A stretch of 64,000 nucleotides of DNA, taken from contig NZ_JBBOCJ010000001.1 of assembly GCF_038002345.1 (NCBI RefSeq), forward strand, positions 5,828,001-5,892,000, in the 5' to 3' direction. Every line of letters begins with the position of its first letter. Position 1 is the first letter of the stretch. The translations under genes were made by a program, and so were the position numbers. This DNA comes from Paenibacillus sp. FSL M7-0420. Lineage in GTDB: Bacteria; Bacillota; Bacilli; Paenibacillales; Paenibacillaceae. This document shows, in pieces, positions 51,111 to 59,253 of the stretch. Under the pieces are notes generated by a model. That model was not told where the DNA came from and searched no databases. It saw nothing but the letters and a program-made list of their open reading frames with translations.

Positions 51111-52766
51111 TTAGACAGAACTCATTAAATTATTTCGGGACGATAAATCAAAAACTTTCCCTTTTCTCATCTCCAAAATTCTATCATTACATTTAATGAT
51201 ACTACGCTTATGAGTGGTGTATAAAATTGTAGATTCTTCACACTCTCTTCGGAAATTATCCCAAACATATTTTTCCGTTTCTTCATCCAATCCAGAGGTC
51301 GGCTCATCAAGAATAATAAGCTCAGGCTTTAAAAGCATAATCCTTGCCAGCTCAATTCTTTGCTTTTCCCCCTTAGATAATGTGTTATGATCTATCATAG
51401 CTGAAAGTTCTTGGGTCTGAGTAAATAAATATTCAAGTTTCACCATTACCAGCACATTCTTTATTTTTTCTTTAGTTAGCTGCTCTTTGTTCAAACCATA
51501 GGTCATATTTTCCCAAAAGGTTCCCCTAAAAATACTACTCTCATCTAACATAAAACTAATCGCCGGCTTTCCGTTGGTTTGCATATCATTTACAGAGACA
51601 GTTCCTTGATATCCGTATAGCCCAGCGATAAGTTTGCATAATGTCGATTTGCCTGATCCGCTTTCTCCAGTAACTGCAACTTTTTCTTTTGAAAAGATGA
51701 TTAAATTAACATTTTCAATCAATTTCTTTCCGTTTACATTACAGTTTACATTTTCACATATTAGCTTAACATTAGGATCAATAATCACCTTTTTTTCATG
51801 CTCTGCTTCGAATTTCACAATATCATATACTCTTTCGTGAGAGGACAATAAATTTTTATAGAAATGAATCCAATTGGAGAAAAATTGAGCTGGGGAATTT
51901 AGTCCTTGAGCGAGTTGATTAAATGCAATGAGTATTCCAATTGATAGCTGGCCTTTAGCAACCAGATAGGCGCCTATGGACAATACAAGCATTTGTCTAG
52001 ATCCTGAAATCATTCCTGATATCCCTGAAAGTATAGATTGGCTTATAATTAGCACTTTTTTATTTATAAAAGATATTGATAAAACTTTAGAGAAACGTTC
52101 CAACTCTTGCTGATTTAATCTATTCAATCTTATGTATATATATCTATTAATGATTTGCTTATAACTTTCGAATAAGTTTGAATCAGAAGTTTTAACCTGA
52201 TCCACTTTATTTTTAAGTTTATTTGATGAAAGGAAGTTATACATATAATCGACCAACATCATTATTATTACACATAAGCTAAGTATCTTGCTGCTATGAA
52301 ACATCAAAATCAAAATTCCAATTAGAAGTACTAATTGTGTTATTGTTTTAATAATAATCTCAAAGGAAAGCTCACAAACATTTTGGATGTCATTATTCCC
52401 CCTATATATAATGTCCCCTTCAGAATAGTTAGAAATGCTGTTAAAATCTTTAGCCAAGTAAGATTCTAAATACTTTTTTCTAAATGTTAGGCTTGAGGCA
52501 TTCAATACTTTTACATAAAAAGAAGTGTTAATGACATTTAATAATCCGCTTATTAAAAAAAAGGTTATTAAAAGCACTAAAATAATCACCAACAATTTGA
52601 AATCAAATTCTTTGATTACTTTATCAAAAATAATCTGGGTTAAATAGGCTGGAATAAGAGAAAAATAAGAAGAAAATATGTTAAGCAGTATTATAAAGAT
52701 AATAGAACAGATCATTTTTTTGGATTTTGTTAAAGTCAGAAAATATTTAATCGGTTTTTTTTCCAT
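51111..52766 (-). CDS. ABC exporter (fused permease-ATPase) of the peptide cluster
   Basis: A 551-residue half-transporter: six hydrophobic segments in residues 20-285, then an ATPase with Walker A GESGSGKST (367-375), signature LSKGEKQ (463-469), Walker B LIILDEP (483-489) and the switch His in THKRS. There is no N-terminal C39 peptidase, so it exports but does not cut. The Q-loop position reads SFMLDESS where most homologues have a Gln, a possible functional deviation. AT-rich codon use. It lies after the two precursor genes and before the S41 protease gene. Confidence 0.88.
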   Translation of the reverse strand: MEKKPIKYFLTLTKSKKMICSIIFIILLNIFSSYFSLIPAYLTQIIFDKVIKEFDFKLLVIILVLLITFFLISGLLNVINTSFYVKVLNASSLTFRKKYLESYLAKDFNSISNYSEGDIIYRGNNDIQNVCELSFEIIIKTITQLVLLIGILILMFHSSKILSLCVIIMMLVDYMYNFLSSNKLKNKVDQVKTSDSNLFESYKQIINRYIYIRLNRLNQQELERFSKVLSISFINKKVLIISQSILSGISGMISGSRQMLVLSIGAYLVAKGQLSIGILIAFNQLAQGLNSPAQFFSNWIHFYKNLLSSHERVYDIVKFEAEHEKKVIIDPNVKLICENVNCNVNGKKLIENVNLIIFSKEKVAVTGESGSGKSTLCKLIAGLYGYQGTVSVNDMQTNGKPAISFMLDESSIFRGTFWENMTYGLNKEQLTKEKIKNVLVMVKLEYLFTQTQELSAMIDHNTLSKGEKQRIELARIMLLKPELIILDEPTSGLDEETEKYVWDNFRRECEESTILYTTHKRSIIKCNDRILEMRKGKVFDLSSRNNLMSSV

Positions 52767-52785
52767 TTAACCTCACCCTACTTTA

Positions 52786-52817
52786 CACGTTCGAATTGTT
52801 GCCACAACCCGAACGTG
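52786..52817. promoter_or_regulatory. Hairpin between precursor B and the exporter gene
   Basis: CACGTTCG pairs with CGAACGTG around an inner GTTG-TGG-CAAC stem. There is no T-run after it, and the ribosome site of the exporter (AGGGTGAGG) follows directly on the minus strand. It may stabilise the precursor RNA or reduce read-through. Confidence 0.5.
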
Positions 52818-52882
52818 CAAAGACATAGTAGCATATTCTTTAAATATTAGTTCTACAAATTAATAAATTTCCTTCTGAATAA

Positions 52883-53038
52883 TTAGAAAATTTTAATCCA
52901 ACACTTGTCGCAATAGGACCCACAAGGAGAATTGGTATTGCAAACCTCAACTTTGTTACAGAAAGTATATTTCGTGCAGTCTCCACCAACTCCACCTGAA
53001 CCCCACTCATGACCATTTGGTGTAACTATGTAATCCAT
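52883..53038 (-). CDS. Cys-rich RiPP precursor peptide B
   Basis: A 51-residue peptide. N-terminal residues 1-20 (MDYIVTPNGHEWGSGGVGGD) are nearly identical to precursor A and carry a Gly-Gly-x-Gly-Gly end typical of leader cleavage zones. Core: Cys at 21, 27, 33, 39, 43 and 46 (spacings C-x5-C-x5-C-x5-C-x3-C-x2-C), ending WIKIF. AAGGAGGAG lies 5-8 bases before the ATG. The gene is a tandem copy of precursor A, 179 bases further along; core residues differ (TKYTF, NKVEV, NTNSP) while the Cys are fixed, the signature of a diversified peptide product. Confidence 0.85.
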   Translation of the reverse strand: MDYIVTPNGHEWGSGGVGGDCTKYTFCNKVEVCNTNSPCGSYCDKCWIKIF

Positions 53039-53061
53039 TTAATCTCCTCCTTAAATTTTAA

Positions 53062-53217
53062 TTAAAAGATGTTGATCCAACATTTGTCACAAAAAGTTCC
53101 ACAAGGAGAATTAGTTTTACAAACTTCGATTTTGTTACAGAAAGTATAATTTCCACAGTCCCCCCCAACTCCACCTGAACCCCATTCATGACCGTTTGGT
53201 GTAACTATATAATCCAT
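53062..53217 (-). CDS. Cys-rich RiPP precursor peptide A
   Basis: A 51-residue peptide with the same leader as precursor B (MDYIVTPNGHEWGSGG) and Cys at 21, 27, 33, 39, 43 and 46; the core reads CGNYTFC, NKIEVC, KTNSPC, GTFCDKC, then WINIF. GGGAGGTGAA lies 5 bases before the ATG. It directly follows the radical SAM gene (104 bases). Six Cys within a 26-residue core recall the ranthipeptide/SCIFF group, but the leader and the C-x5-C spacing do not match the members I know. Too short for usual gene calls. Confidence 0.85.
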   Translation of the reverse strand: MDYIVTPNGHEWGSGGVGGDCGNYTFCNKIEVCKTNSPCGTFCDKCWINIF

Positions 53218-53321
53218 CTTTTCACCTCCCTTTTATAAAAGTATTTATAGTTAAGACTCAAAGTCTCGACTATCAAAAATTCCATTCAGTGATAAAAAAT
53301 TCTTTTTATTCTGCATCATTC

Positions 53322-54626
53322 TCAACTTCCTTGTTCTTGTAACTCGGAGGATGATTTTAATTTATAGAATCTTAACAAACGCTCTACGATATTGTACTTT
53401 AATTGATTGCATTCAAAGTCTTCTCCATTCCGGCTCATATCTGGACATCTACCTTTACATAACGGAAATATTGAACATTCATTGCACTTGTCGGGAAATT
53501 GCCATTCTACCCATTCAACATATCTCGCAGCATTAGCAAGACCTTCTGTAATGCTTCCAACTCTAAGTTCTTTTTTCCCAACTTCGTTCCAACATTTAAA
53601 TAGATCTCCTTCGGAATCGATAACAAATGAATTGTTATTTACGGCAGTGCATACACTTCCCCCTAAATTTGAAGGATACATTTTCCCCATGTCAAAGCCT
53701 AATAAATCCGCATGTTTAATTAGTTCCATTTCCCATTTTGAGAACTCTTCTGTTAAAAGGCAGGATTCACTTACCGATTGGCAGGTACCCTCATGGGAAG
53801 TTACTGGGGCAAAATACAAACCAACTTTTTTATTCAAGTTATTTTCAAGTAGAATCGGAAAAAGCTTATGTACATCTTCAACATTATTCTGAGAGACGTT
53901 AACTCTAATTACTATATTTAAAAGATCATAAACATCCTTTATATTCTCCATGATTTTATGAAAAGTCCCGTCTCCACTTCTTAAATATCTAGTTTGATCA
54001 TGGGTATCAGGACCACCGTCTAATGTAATCTGAACTGATGTAACTTTACACTCATTTACCAACATCTCAGCTACTTTTCTCGATAAAAGATAACCATTAC
54101 TCACCATACTAAAATTATAGTTAATGTTCTTTTCATCACATTCCGCAATTAATTCTTTAGAAACTCTGCGGATCATCTCTTTTTGTAAAAGCGGTTCCCC
54201 TCCGTACCACGTTATCGATAGTGTTTCTTTTCCGACCATGTGATTTTTAATAAATTCCAACAAAGCTTGTTCTTTATTTTCATCAAAATAAGAGTCCAGA
54301 TGTTCCTCATAACAATAAGGGCATCTAAAATTACATTGTAATGTAGTAGCAATAGTTAGCCCTAAAAACTGCTCGGAATATTTAGACTTATTAGTAATGT
54401 ATGTATAAAACAAATTTTCGTTAACTTCCTTACCAATCATAAATCCCGCTTCTTTTAATTTATCTACATGGATAACAGGAATCTCCTTTAGTCTTCCTTC
54501 TTTTAATAATCGCACACTACTTTGATATTCAGTATCCAAACTTACAAACGCCCCTGTATGGCTATTGAATAGAAAGTTAGAGTCTCCATCATCAAAATAT
54601 AAATTAAACTTAGATGCCGTATACAA
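53322..54626 (-). CDS. Radical SAM/SPASM peptide maturase
   Basis: About 434 residues. An N-terminal segment (KFNLYFDDGDSNFLFNSHTG, about 20 residues in) resembles the leader-binding end of clostridial maturases. The radical SAM core has CNFRCPYC near residue 98 (4Fe-4S binding C-x3-C-x2-C) and WYGGEPLL (SAM binding). The C-terminal SPASM domain carries C-x-x-C-x5-C-x3-C (CNECSIFPLCKGRC) with further Cys upstream and downstream, so two auxiliary clusters are likely. Enzymes of this type form thioether or C-C bonds in Cys-rich peptides. The TTG at 54626 follows GGGGG by 8 bases; TTG 54641 is the alternative. Confidence 0.9.
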   Translation of the reverse strand: MYTASKFNLYFDDGDSNFLFNSHTGAFVSLDTEYQSSVRLLKEGRLKEIPVIHVDKLKEAGFMIGKEVNENLFYTYITNKSKYSEQFLGLTIATTLQCNFRCPYCYEEHLDSYFDENKEQALLEFIKNHMVGKETLSITWYGGEPLLQKEMIRRVSKELIAECDEKNINYNFSMVSNGYLLSRKVAEMLVNECKVTSVQITLDGGPDTHDQTRYLRSGDGTFHKIMENIKDVYDLLNIVIRVNVSQNNVEDVHKLFPILLENNLNKKVGLYFAPVTSHEGTCQSVSESCLLTEEFSKWEMELIKHADLLGFDMGKMYPSNLGGSVCTAVNNNSFVIDSEGDLFKCWNEVGKKELRVGSITEGLANAARYVEWVEWQFPDKCNECSIFPLCKGRCPDMSRNGEDFECNQLKYNIVERLLRFYKLKSSSELQEQGS

Positions 54627-54680
54627 TGCATTAACCCCCAAAATAATTTTATGTAATAAATCACATCAAAAATTATTACC

Positions 54681-54724
54681 TATGGGGTATTCCTATTAAC
54701 AAGATATCTGGAATTTCCCCCATA
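54681..54724. promoter_or_regulatory. Hairpin between precursor C and the maturase gene
   Basis: TATGGGG pairs with CCCCATA, with a second stem ATTCC/GGAAT inside and an asymmetric internal loop. On the minus strand it lies between precursor C (54802) and the maturase start and is followed by TAATAATTTTTG. It could partly terminate the transcript so that more precursor than enzyme is made. Interpretation is inference. Confidence 0.5.
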
Positions 54725-54801
54725 ATAATTAATCATCAAATTTCCAATAGGAAATATCATCTTATTTAATAATTCGAAATTATTATTTCAATTGCAAAAA
54801 A

Positions 54802-54933
54802 TCAGTTGCCTAAGAATTTAAATGGGCAGGCGTAACCAGGACATGGAACATTAACATTACAAGTTACATATGTTTGACATCCTCCCCCACCTGATCCCCA
54901 TTCATGATAATTAGGTGTAATAATATAATTCAT
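54802..54933 (-). CDS. Cys-rich RiPP precursor peptide C
   Basis: A 43-residue peptide, first gene of the island on the minus strand. Leader MNYIITPNYHEWGSGGGG matches precursors A and B at most positions (M-x-Y-I-x-T-P-N-x-H-E-W-G-S-G-G). Core: Cys at 19, 25, 31 and 36 (C-x5-C-x5-C-x4-C), Gln/Thr/Val-rich with P-C-P-G-Y-A-C, ending FKFLGN. AAGGAGGTGAGG lies 6 bases before the ATG, the strongest ribosome site of the cluster. Fewer Cys than A and B, so it may be a distinct product modified by the same enzyme. Confidence 0.83.
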   Translation of the reverse strand: MNYIITPNYHEWGSGGGGCQTYVTCNVNVPCPGYACPFKFLGN

Positions 54934-55235
54934 TTCCTCACCTCCTTATAAATATAAAATGTTCCTAATGTAAATCCAAAATATAACAACTCTGGAGGTT
55001 ATATTTCGATAATTTAGTTTTAACATTTATCGCTATAGTAATAATATTAAATTTGTCACATTATTTTACAAGTAATAAGATTACATAAATAAACTAATAT
55101 ATACATATTAGCATTTAAAATAAATAATAATGTTAATTTGATAGTCGACAATTGTGTGTCGCTTGTTATGGTTGAAACCATTCTTGAGTTTAATCCCTCC
55201 TTACACTAAACTATAAATTATGTAAAACAATCACA
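54934..55235. other. AT-rich leader region of the peptide cluster
   Basis: No convincing gene. On the minus strand GTGACA (55054-55059) and TATAGC (55032-55037), separated by 16 bases, are a weak candidate promoter for the precursor C transcript. A 41-codon frame at 55056-55181 starting MVSTITSDTQ overlaps it and has a poorly spaced GGAGGG. Confidence 0.35.
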
Positions 55236-55282
55236 AAAAGGGAGTATCCCCACACCAAGAATTGGCTGGAATACTCCCTTTA
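55236..55282 (-). terminator. Terminator of gpmA
   Basis: AAAGGGAGTATTCC and GGATACTCCCTTT (plus-strand arms AAAGGGAGTATCCC at 55237 and GGAATACTCCCTTT at 55268) form a stem with a T-run following on the minus strand. It lies about 40 bases after the gpmA stop and insulates it from the peptide island. Confidence 0.8.
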
Positions 55283-55320
55283 TTATCATCTATGCCAAGC
55301 TGAACGCAGCGCCGCTCCGG

Positions 55321-56070
55321 TTACTCCGTAACCTTGCTCTGGTTCGCCACCTCGCGGGCCTTCTGCTGCACCTCTTCCGGTTCGCCTAGATAGAAGCGGC
55401 TGATTGGCTTCACATCGTCGTCGAGCTTGTAGACCAGCGGAACGCCGGTCGGGATATTGAGATCCAGCAGTGCGGTCTCGTCGATATCCTCCATATACTT
55501 GATCAGCGCCCGCAGCGTGTTGCCGTGCGCCGAGATCAGAACCCGCTCCTTCTTGCGGATCAGCGGTACGATCCGGTTGGTCCAGAAATCTCCGACCCGG
55601 TGCACGGTATCCTCCAGGCTCTCGCCGCGCGGAATGTCACCCGGACGCACTTCCTTGTAGCGGATATCATGTCTGGCATAACGCGGATCATCCGGCTCCA
55701 GCATCGGAGGGCGGACCGAGAGGCTGCGCCGCCAGATATGGAGCTGCTCCTCACCGTATTGAAGGGCCGTTTCACTTTTGCTGAGGCCCTGTAGTGCACC
55801 GTAATGGCGCTCATTGAGCTTCCACGACTTCTGCACAGGAATCCACAGCAGGTCCATCTCATCCAGCACATAGTTCAGCGTCTTGATCGAACGCTTCAGC
55901 ACCGAAGCGAATGCAAGATCGAAGGTGTATCCGTTCTCCTTCAGCAGCCGGCCCGCTTTCTTGGCCTCCTCCACGCCCTTCTCCGTCAGATCGGGATCAC
56001 TCCAGCCCGTAAACAGATTCTGCCGGTTGTATTCACTCTCACCATGCCGTATCAGAACGATTTCGTACAT
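55321..56070 (-). CDS. gpmA: 2,3-bisphosphoglycerate-dependent phosphoglycerate mutase
   Basis: A 249-residue cytosolic glycolytic enzyme. Motifs: EIVLIRHGESEYNRQNLFTGWSDPDLTEKG (RHG, His10 phosphorylated), LNERHYGALQGLSKSE and RVLISAHGNTLRAL with the second catalytic His. Length matches the dPGM family. ATG 56070 is preceded by GGAGAATACTT. Housekeeping gene with codon use unlike the neighbouring island. Confidence 0.96.
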   Translation of the reverse strand: MYEIVLIRHGESEYNRQNLFTGWSDPDLTEKGVEEAKKAGRLLKENGYTFDLAFASVLKRSIKTLNYVLDEMDLLWIPVQKSWKLNERHYGALQGLSKSETALQYGEEQLHIWRRSLSVRPPMLEPDDPRYARHDIRYKEVRPGDIPRGESLEDTVHRVGDFWTNRIVPLIRKKERVLISAHGNTLRALIKYMEDIDETALLDLNIPTGVPLVYKLDDDVKPISRFYLGEPEEVQQKAREVANQSKVTE

Positions 56071-56463
56071 AAGTATTCTCCTTCTCCCGTGTATGATTGG
56101 CTTCTCTTGCTTCTATTCTGTCACAGCGCAGTGTGCGCTTCAACTTCAGGCCTGCCTTGCGGACTGGGAAGCCGCTATTTCAGCTATTTTGCCAGATCAC
56201 GGAGGGCAAGCGGACTCAGATGCTCTTAAGTTAGCCCATACGCCTCTATTTCAGCCCCAATCAGCCTGATAACGGCCCCTGAGTCCGCAGCGGGGGGCAA
56301 TAAGTGCCTTTTTCGCAAAATAAGGTCCGCACGGTCCGCATAGCGCACATGGTACACTTATCACACGTAGCATACATAGCACATCAAGCACCCAATGCAT
56401 ACCCAGCATATCTAGCACCCGAGGTACCTATATCACACTCAGTACGGTACTCACCCCGCCGCT
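56071..56463. repeat. Intergenic region with degenerate CTGAGTCCG and CTATTTCAGC words
   Basis: About 390 bases without a gene. Words such as CGCTATTTCAGC, GCGGACTCAG, CCTCTATTTCAGC and CCTGAGTCCGC recur between 56155 and 56295 in one family, resembling those at 9200-9330. From 56340 a second, low-complexity stretch follows in which AGCACA, CACATAG and ATACCCAGC-like words recur without a fixed period. Confidence 0.5.
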
Positions 56464-57249
56464 TCAGCGGATCTCTGACGGGCTCTTCCCGGTATGCTGC
56501 TTGAACTGGCGGCTGAAAAAGAAGATGTCTCTGTAGCCGAGCGCATCCGCCACCTCCGTGACGTTCATGCCCGCATACAGCAGCAGATGCTGAGCCCGTT
56601 CGATCCGTGCGCGGATCACATAGGACTGGACCGAAGAGCCGGTGATCTCCTTGAACTTGATCGAGAAATAACGCGGGGACAGCCCTGCACGGGCGGCCAG
56701 ATCCTCTACCCGGTGCGCTGCTCCGGGATGCTGGCTGACATAGTTGGCGACCTCGTGGATCACCTCCGCCAGCTGGTTGCTGACATGGCGCTCGACCGGC
56801 CTTGCCTGATCCTGCCGCAGCAGATGAATCATGAGCTGCTTCAGAATCAGACGGCCCTCCTCCTCCGCAGCATAGGTCTGCACCAGGAACAGCCGGACAT
56901 AGCGGGCCAGCAGATGCTCGAATTCCACCGTCTCGCTCAGCTCATGGTAGAACGCAGGCACCTCGGTCACCTCTTCGGTAACATCGAAGTGAATATATGT
57001 AAGCACAAGCGGCTTTTGCGGATTATGTGTGGCGCTGGTATAATCCCCCGGGCGGAACAGGAAGCAGCTTCCCTTCCCTACCTGATAGGGCACTCCACCG
57101 CGCACAACAGTCCCCTCCCCGCTCCAGACGTAGAATAAATCGTAATTTTGCAGCGGCTTCTCTCTTTTTTGCCACTTCCAGCCCGGTTCACAGACAATCT
57201 TCGCCAGAGCCGGGAGGATTACAAAAGAGGATGGCGATGCATGCAGCAT
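56464..57249 (-). CDS. AraC-family transcriptional regulator
   Basis: A 261-residue regulator with an N-terminal cupin-like sensing domain (YDLFYVWSGEGTVVRGGVPYQ) and two C-terminal helix-turn-helix motifs: VEDLAARAGLSPRYFSIKFKE and NVTEVADALGYRDIFFFSRQFKQHTGKSP. The 5' ATG has AGGAGGG 6 bases before it. Target genes are probably sugar-related by family, but no adjacent target exists. Divergent from the aminotransferase gene. Confidence 0.9.
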   Translation of the reverse strand: MLHASPSSFVILPALAKIVCEPGWKWQKREKPLQNYDLFYVWSGEGTVVRGGVPYQVGKGSCFLFRPGDYTSATHNPQKPLVLTYIHFDVTEEVTEVPAFYHELSETVEFEHLLARYVRLFLVQTYAAEEEGRLILKQLMIHLLRQDQARPVERHVSNQLAEVIHEVANYVSQHPGAAHRVEDLAARAGLSPRYFSIKFKEITGSSVQSYVIRARIERAQHLLLYAGMNVTEVADALGYRDIFFFSRQFKQHTGKSPSEIR

Positions 57250-57473
57250 ATGATTCCCTCCTATAGATATAGCGTAAGCTTACTTTTCATAATACCTTGT
57301 CCGGTTCCCATTTGTACATCTTCTGGGCTCCGCATGGGGACGGGACGCCGCTACGTTTCCAAAACTATTTATGAAAACGCAGCATTCCTAAGTGACGGCG
57401 GCAATCCACGGTGTTATAATGTTAGGCAATGTTAGCGTATATATCCCAGAAGAATACCGGAAGGATGAAACTG

Positions 57474-58775
57474 ATGAATCCACTGGCTGGACAATTGAAT
57501 GACAGCATCAAGGCAGGCAATGAACATGTATACGATATGCTCTCAAGTCTCGGTAAAGCGATTTATTTTCCCAAAGAGGGTATTCTGAGCCAATCTGCAG
57601 AGGCCACGGCTCATGCCAAAAAGTATAACGCCACCATCGGGATTGCTACCGAGAACGGGTTGCCGATGCACCTTGGCGTGATCCAGGATAAGCTCTCCGC
57701 TTACAGTCCCAAAGACCTCTACGGCTACGCACCTCCAGCAGGTAAGCCTGAGCTTCGCTCCGTCTGGCGGGAGAAGATGCTGCGGGAGAATCCGTCGCTT
57801 GAAGGCAAGTCTTTCAGTAATCCAGTCGTCACGAATGCGCTGACCCACGGGCTTAGCATCGTTGCCGATCTGTTCGCAGAGCAAGGGGATGCCGTCATTT
57901 ATCCGGACAAAAACTGGGAGAACTACGAGCTGACCTTCGGCATCCGCCGCCAGACTGAAACCGTAAATTACCCGCTCTTCACGGAGGATATGAGCTTCAA
58001 CAGCGAAGGGCTGCTGGATGCCCTGCTGGCCCAGAAGGACCGCGGCAAAGCCATCGTCCTCCTTAATTTCCCGAATAATCCAACCGGATATACGCCAGGC
58101 CTTGCAGAAGGCGAGGCCATTGTTGCCGCTATCCTGCGTGCTGCCGAAGAAGGCGTAAATGTGGTAGTGGTCAGCGATGATGCTTATTTCGGACTCTTTT
58201 TCGAGGATTCACTCAAGGAATCTCTATTCGGCAAGCTGGCGAATCTGCACCCGCGCGTACTGGCGGTCAAGATTGACGGAGCCACCAAAGAAGAATTCGT
58301 CTGGGGCTTCCGCGTCGGCTTCATCACCTACGCTTCGGAGAACAAAGAGCTGCTGGCAGCCCTGGAGCAAAAAACACTGGGCATTATCCGCGCCACTATC
58401 TCCAGCGGAGCACATCCATCGCAGACCTTTGTCCTGGACGCGCTGAAGGCGCCGGAATTCGCCGCACAAAAGGAAGAGAAGTTCCAGATCATGAAAGGCC
58501 GGGCCAACAAAGTGAAGGCGCTGCTGGACAGCGGTAAATACGGCGATGATGTATGGACGTATTATCCGTTCAACTCCGGGTACTTCATGTGCCTGAAGCT
58601 CTTTACCGTCTCTGCGGAAGATCTGCGGCTTCACCTGATCCACACCTACGGCCTGGGCACCATCGCCCTTGGCGAGAGCGACCTGCGCATTGCCTTCTCC
58701 TGTATCGAGGAGGATCAGCTGGAAGATCTGTTCGATCTGGTCTATGCGGGCATCCGTGATTTGGAGAAGGCCTGA
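57474..58775 (+). CDS. PLP-dependent aminotransferase, class I/II
   Basis: A 433-residue fold-type I enzyme: YSPKDLYGYAPPAGKPELRSVW, a DAVIYPDKNWENYEL region, LLNFPNNPTGYTP (binding of PLP phosphate side), VVVVSDDAYFGLFF and AVKIDGATKEEFVWGFRVGF, where the Lys is the Schiff-base residue. The length is 30-40 residues above the typical AspC. Start 57474 is chosen over 57465 and 57429 because GGAAGG lies 9 bases before it. Amino donor unknown. A terminator follows. Confidence 0.88.
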   Translation: MNPLAGQLNDSIKAGNEHVYDMLSSLGKAIYFPKEGILSQSAEATAHAKKYNATIGIATENGLPMHLGVIQDKLSAYSPKDLYGYAPPAGKPELRSVWREKMLRENPSLEGKSFSNPVVTNALTHGLSIVADLFAEQGDAVIYPDKNWENYELTFGIRRQTETVNYPLFTEDMSFNSEGLLDALLAQKDRGKAIVLLNFPNNPTGYTPGLAEGEAIVAAILRAAEEGVNVVVVSDDAYFGLFFEDSLKESLFGKLANLHPRVLAVKIDGATKEEFVWGFRVGFITYASENKELLAALEQKTLGIIRATISSGAHPSQTFVLDALKAPEFAAQKEEKFQIMKGRANKVKALLDSGKYGDDVWTYYPFNSGYFMCLKLFTVSAEDLRLHLIHTYGLGTIALGESDLRIAFSCIEEDQLEDLFDLVYAGIRDLEKA

Positions 58776-58797
58776 TCATCCGCCTTTGCATACCTGC

Positions 58798-58830
58798 ATC
58801 AGTCCCGGAATGCCGGGGCTGATTTTTTTT
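58798..58830 (+). terminator. Terminator of the aminotransferase gene
   Basis: ATCAGTCCCGG pairs with CCGGGGCTGAT (one G-U) around AATG, followed by T-rich ATTTTTTTT. It lies 22 bases after the stop. Confidence 0.9.
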
Positions 58831-58928
58831 GCCCGGTGCTACGGCATTGGCCTATACACGTTCTGCCCTCCGCACATACAATACGATGTACTCAAGTACA
58901 ACAACTCACACGCGAAAGGGGAATGAAC

Positions 58929-59042
58929 ATGAGCGAAGAAGTTAGAGGCGGATACGGATACGGCGGCGGGTTCACAAGCACTGGAGCGATTCTGGTTCTC
59001 TTTATCCTGCTGGTCATCATCAGCCGTTCACTCTTTGTCTAA
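58929..59042 (+). CDS. YjcZ-family small sporulation membrane peptide
   Basis: A 37-residue peptide: a Gly/Tyr-rich head (RGGYGYGGGFTSTG) followed by one transmembrane helix (AILVLFILLVIISRSLF). This is the YjcZ/YnfL-like small peptide pattern found in many spore formers. AAAGGGG is 7 bases before the ATG at 58929 (an in-frame ATG at 58923 is also available). Membrane-located; exact role unknown. Confidence 0.8.
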   Translation: MSEEVRGGYGYGGGFTSTGAILVLFILLVIISRSLFV

Positions 59043-59158
59043 CAGGGAGTGAGTCCCCTGGAGGGAGCTGCGTGCTCTCTCCGATCCACGTGTTATAGCA
59101 TTCCCTGCCACACCTGATATGAAGAGGGAATTCCCTTTTATACATTCTTATCTTCTGA

Positions 59159-59203
59159 AAATGGCCTCAGACTTCGCATCCGCGAGAGTCTGAGGCCATT
59201 TGT
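59159..59203. terminator. Bidirectional terminator between the YjcZ-like and ecsB genes
   Basis: AAATGGCCTCAGACT and AGTCTGAGGCCATTT form a perfect 15-bp stem, with a 13-base loop and A/T flanks on both strands. Confidence 0.88.
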
Positions 59204-59253
59204 GTTAAGCATACCCGCTTGCGGGTACGCCTTGTCGGCTGCGGCAATCTGTT

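Noticed and set aside
55056..55181. 41-codon frame on the minus strand with a hydrophobic segment, upstream of precursor C
   Set aside because: SD-like GGAGGG is 13 bases away, composition reflects AT-richness and it overlaps a possible promoter. Could be revisited if RNA data show it.
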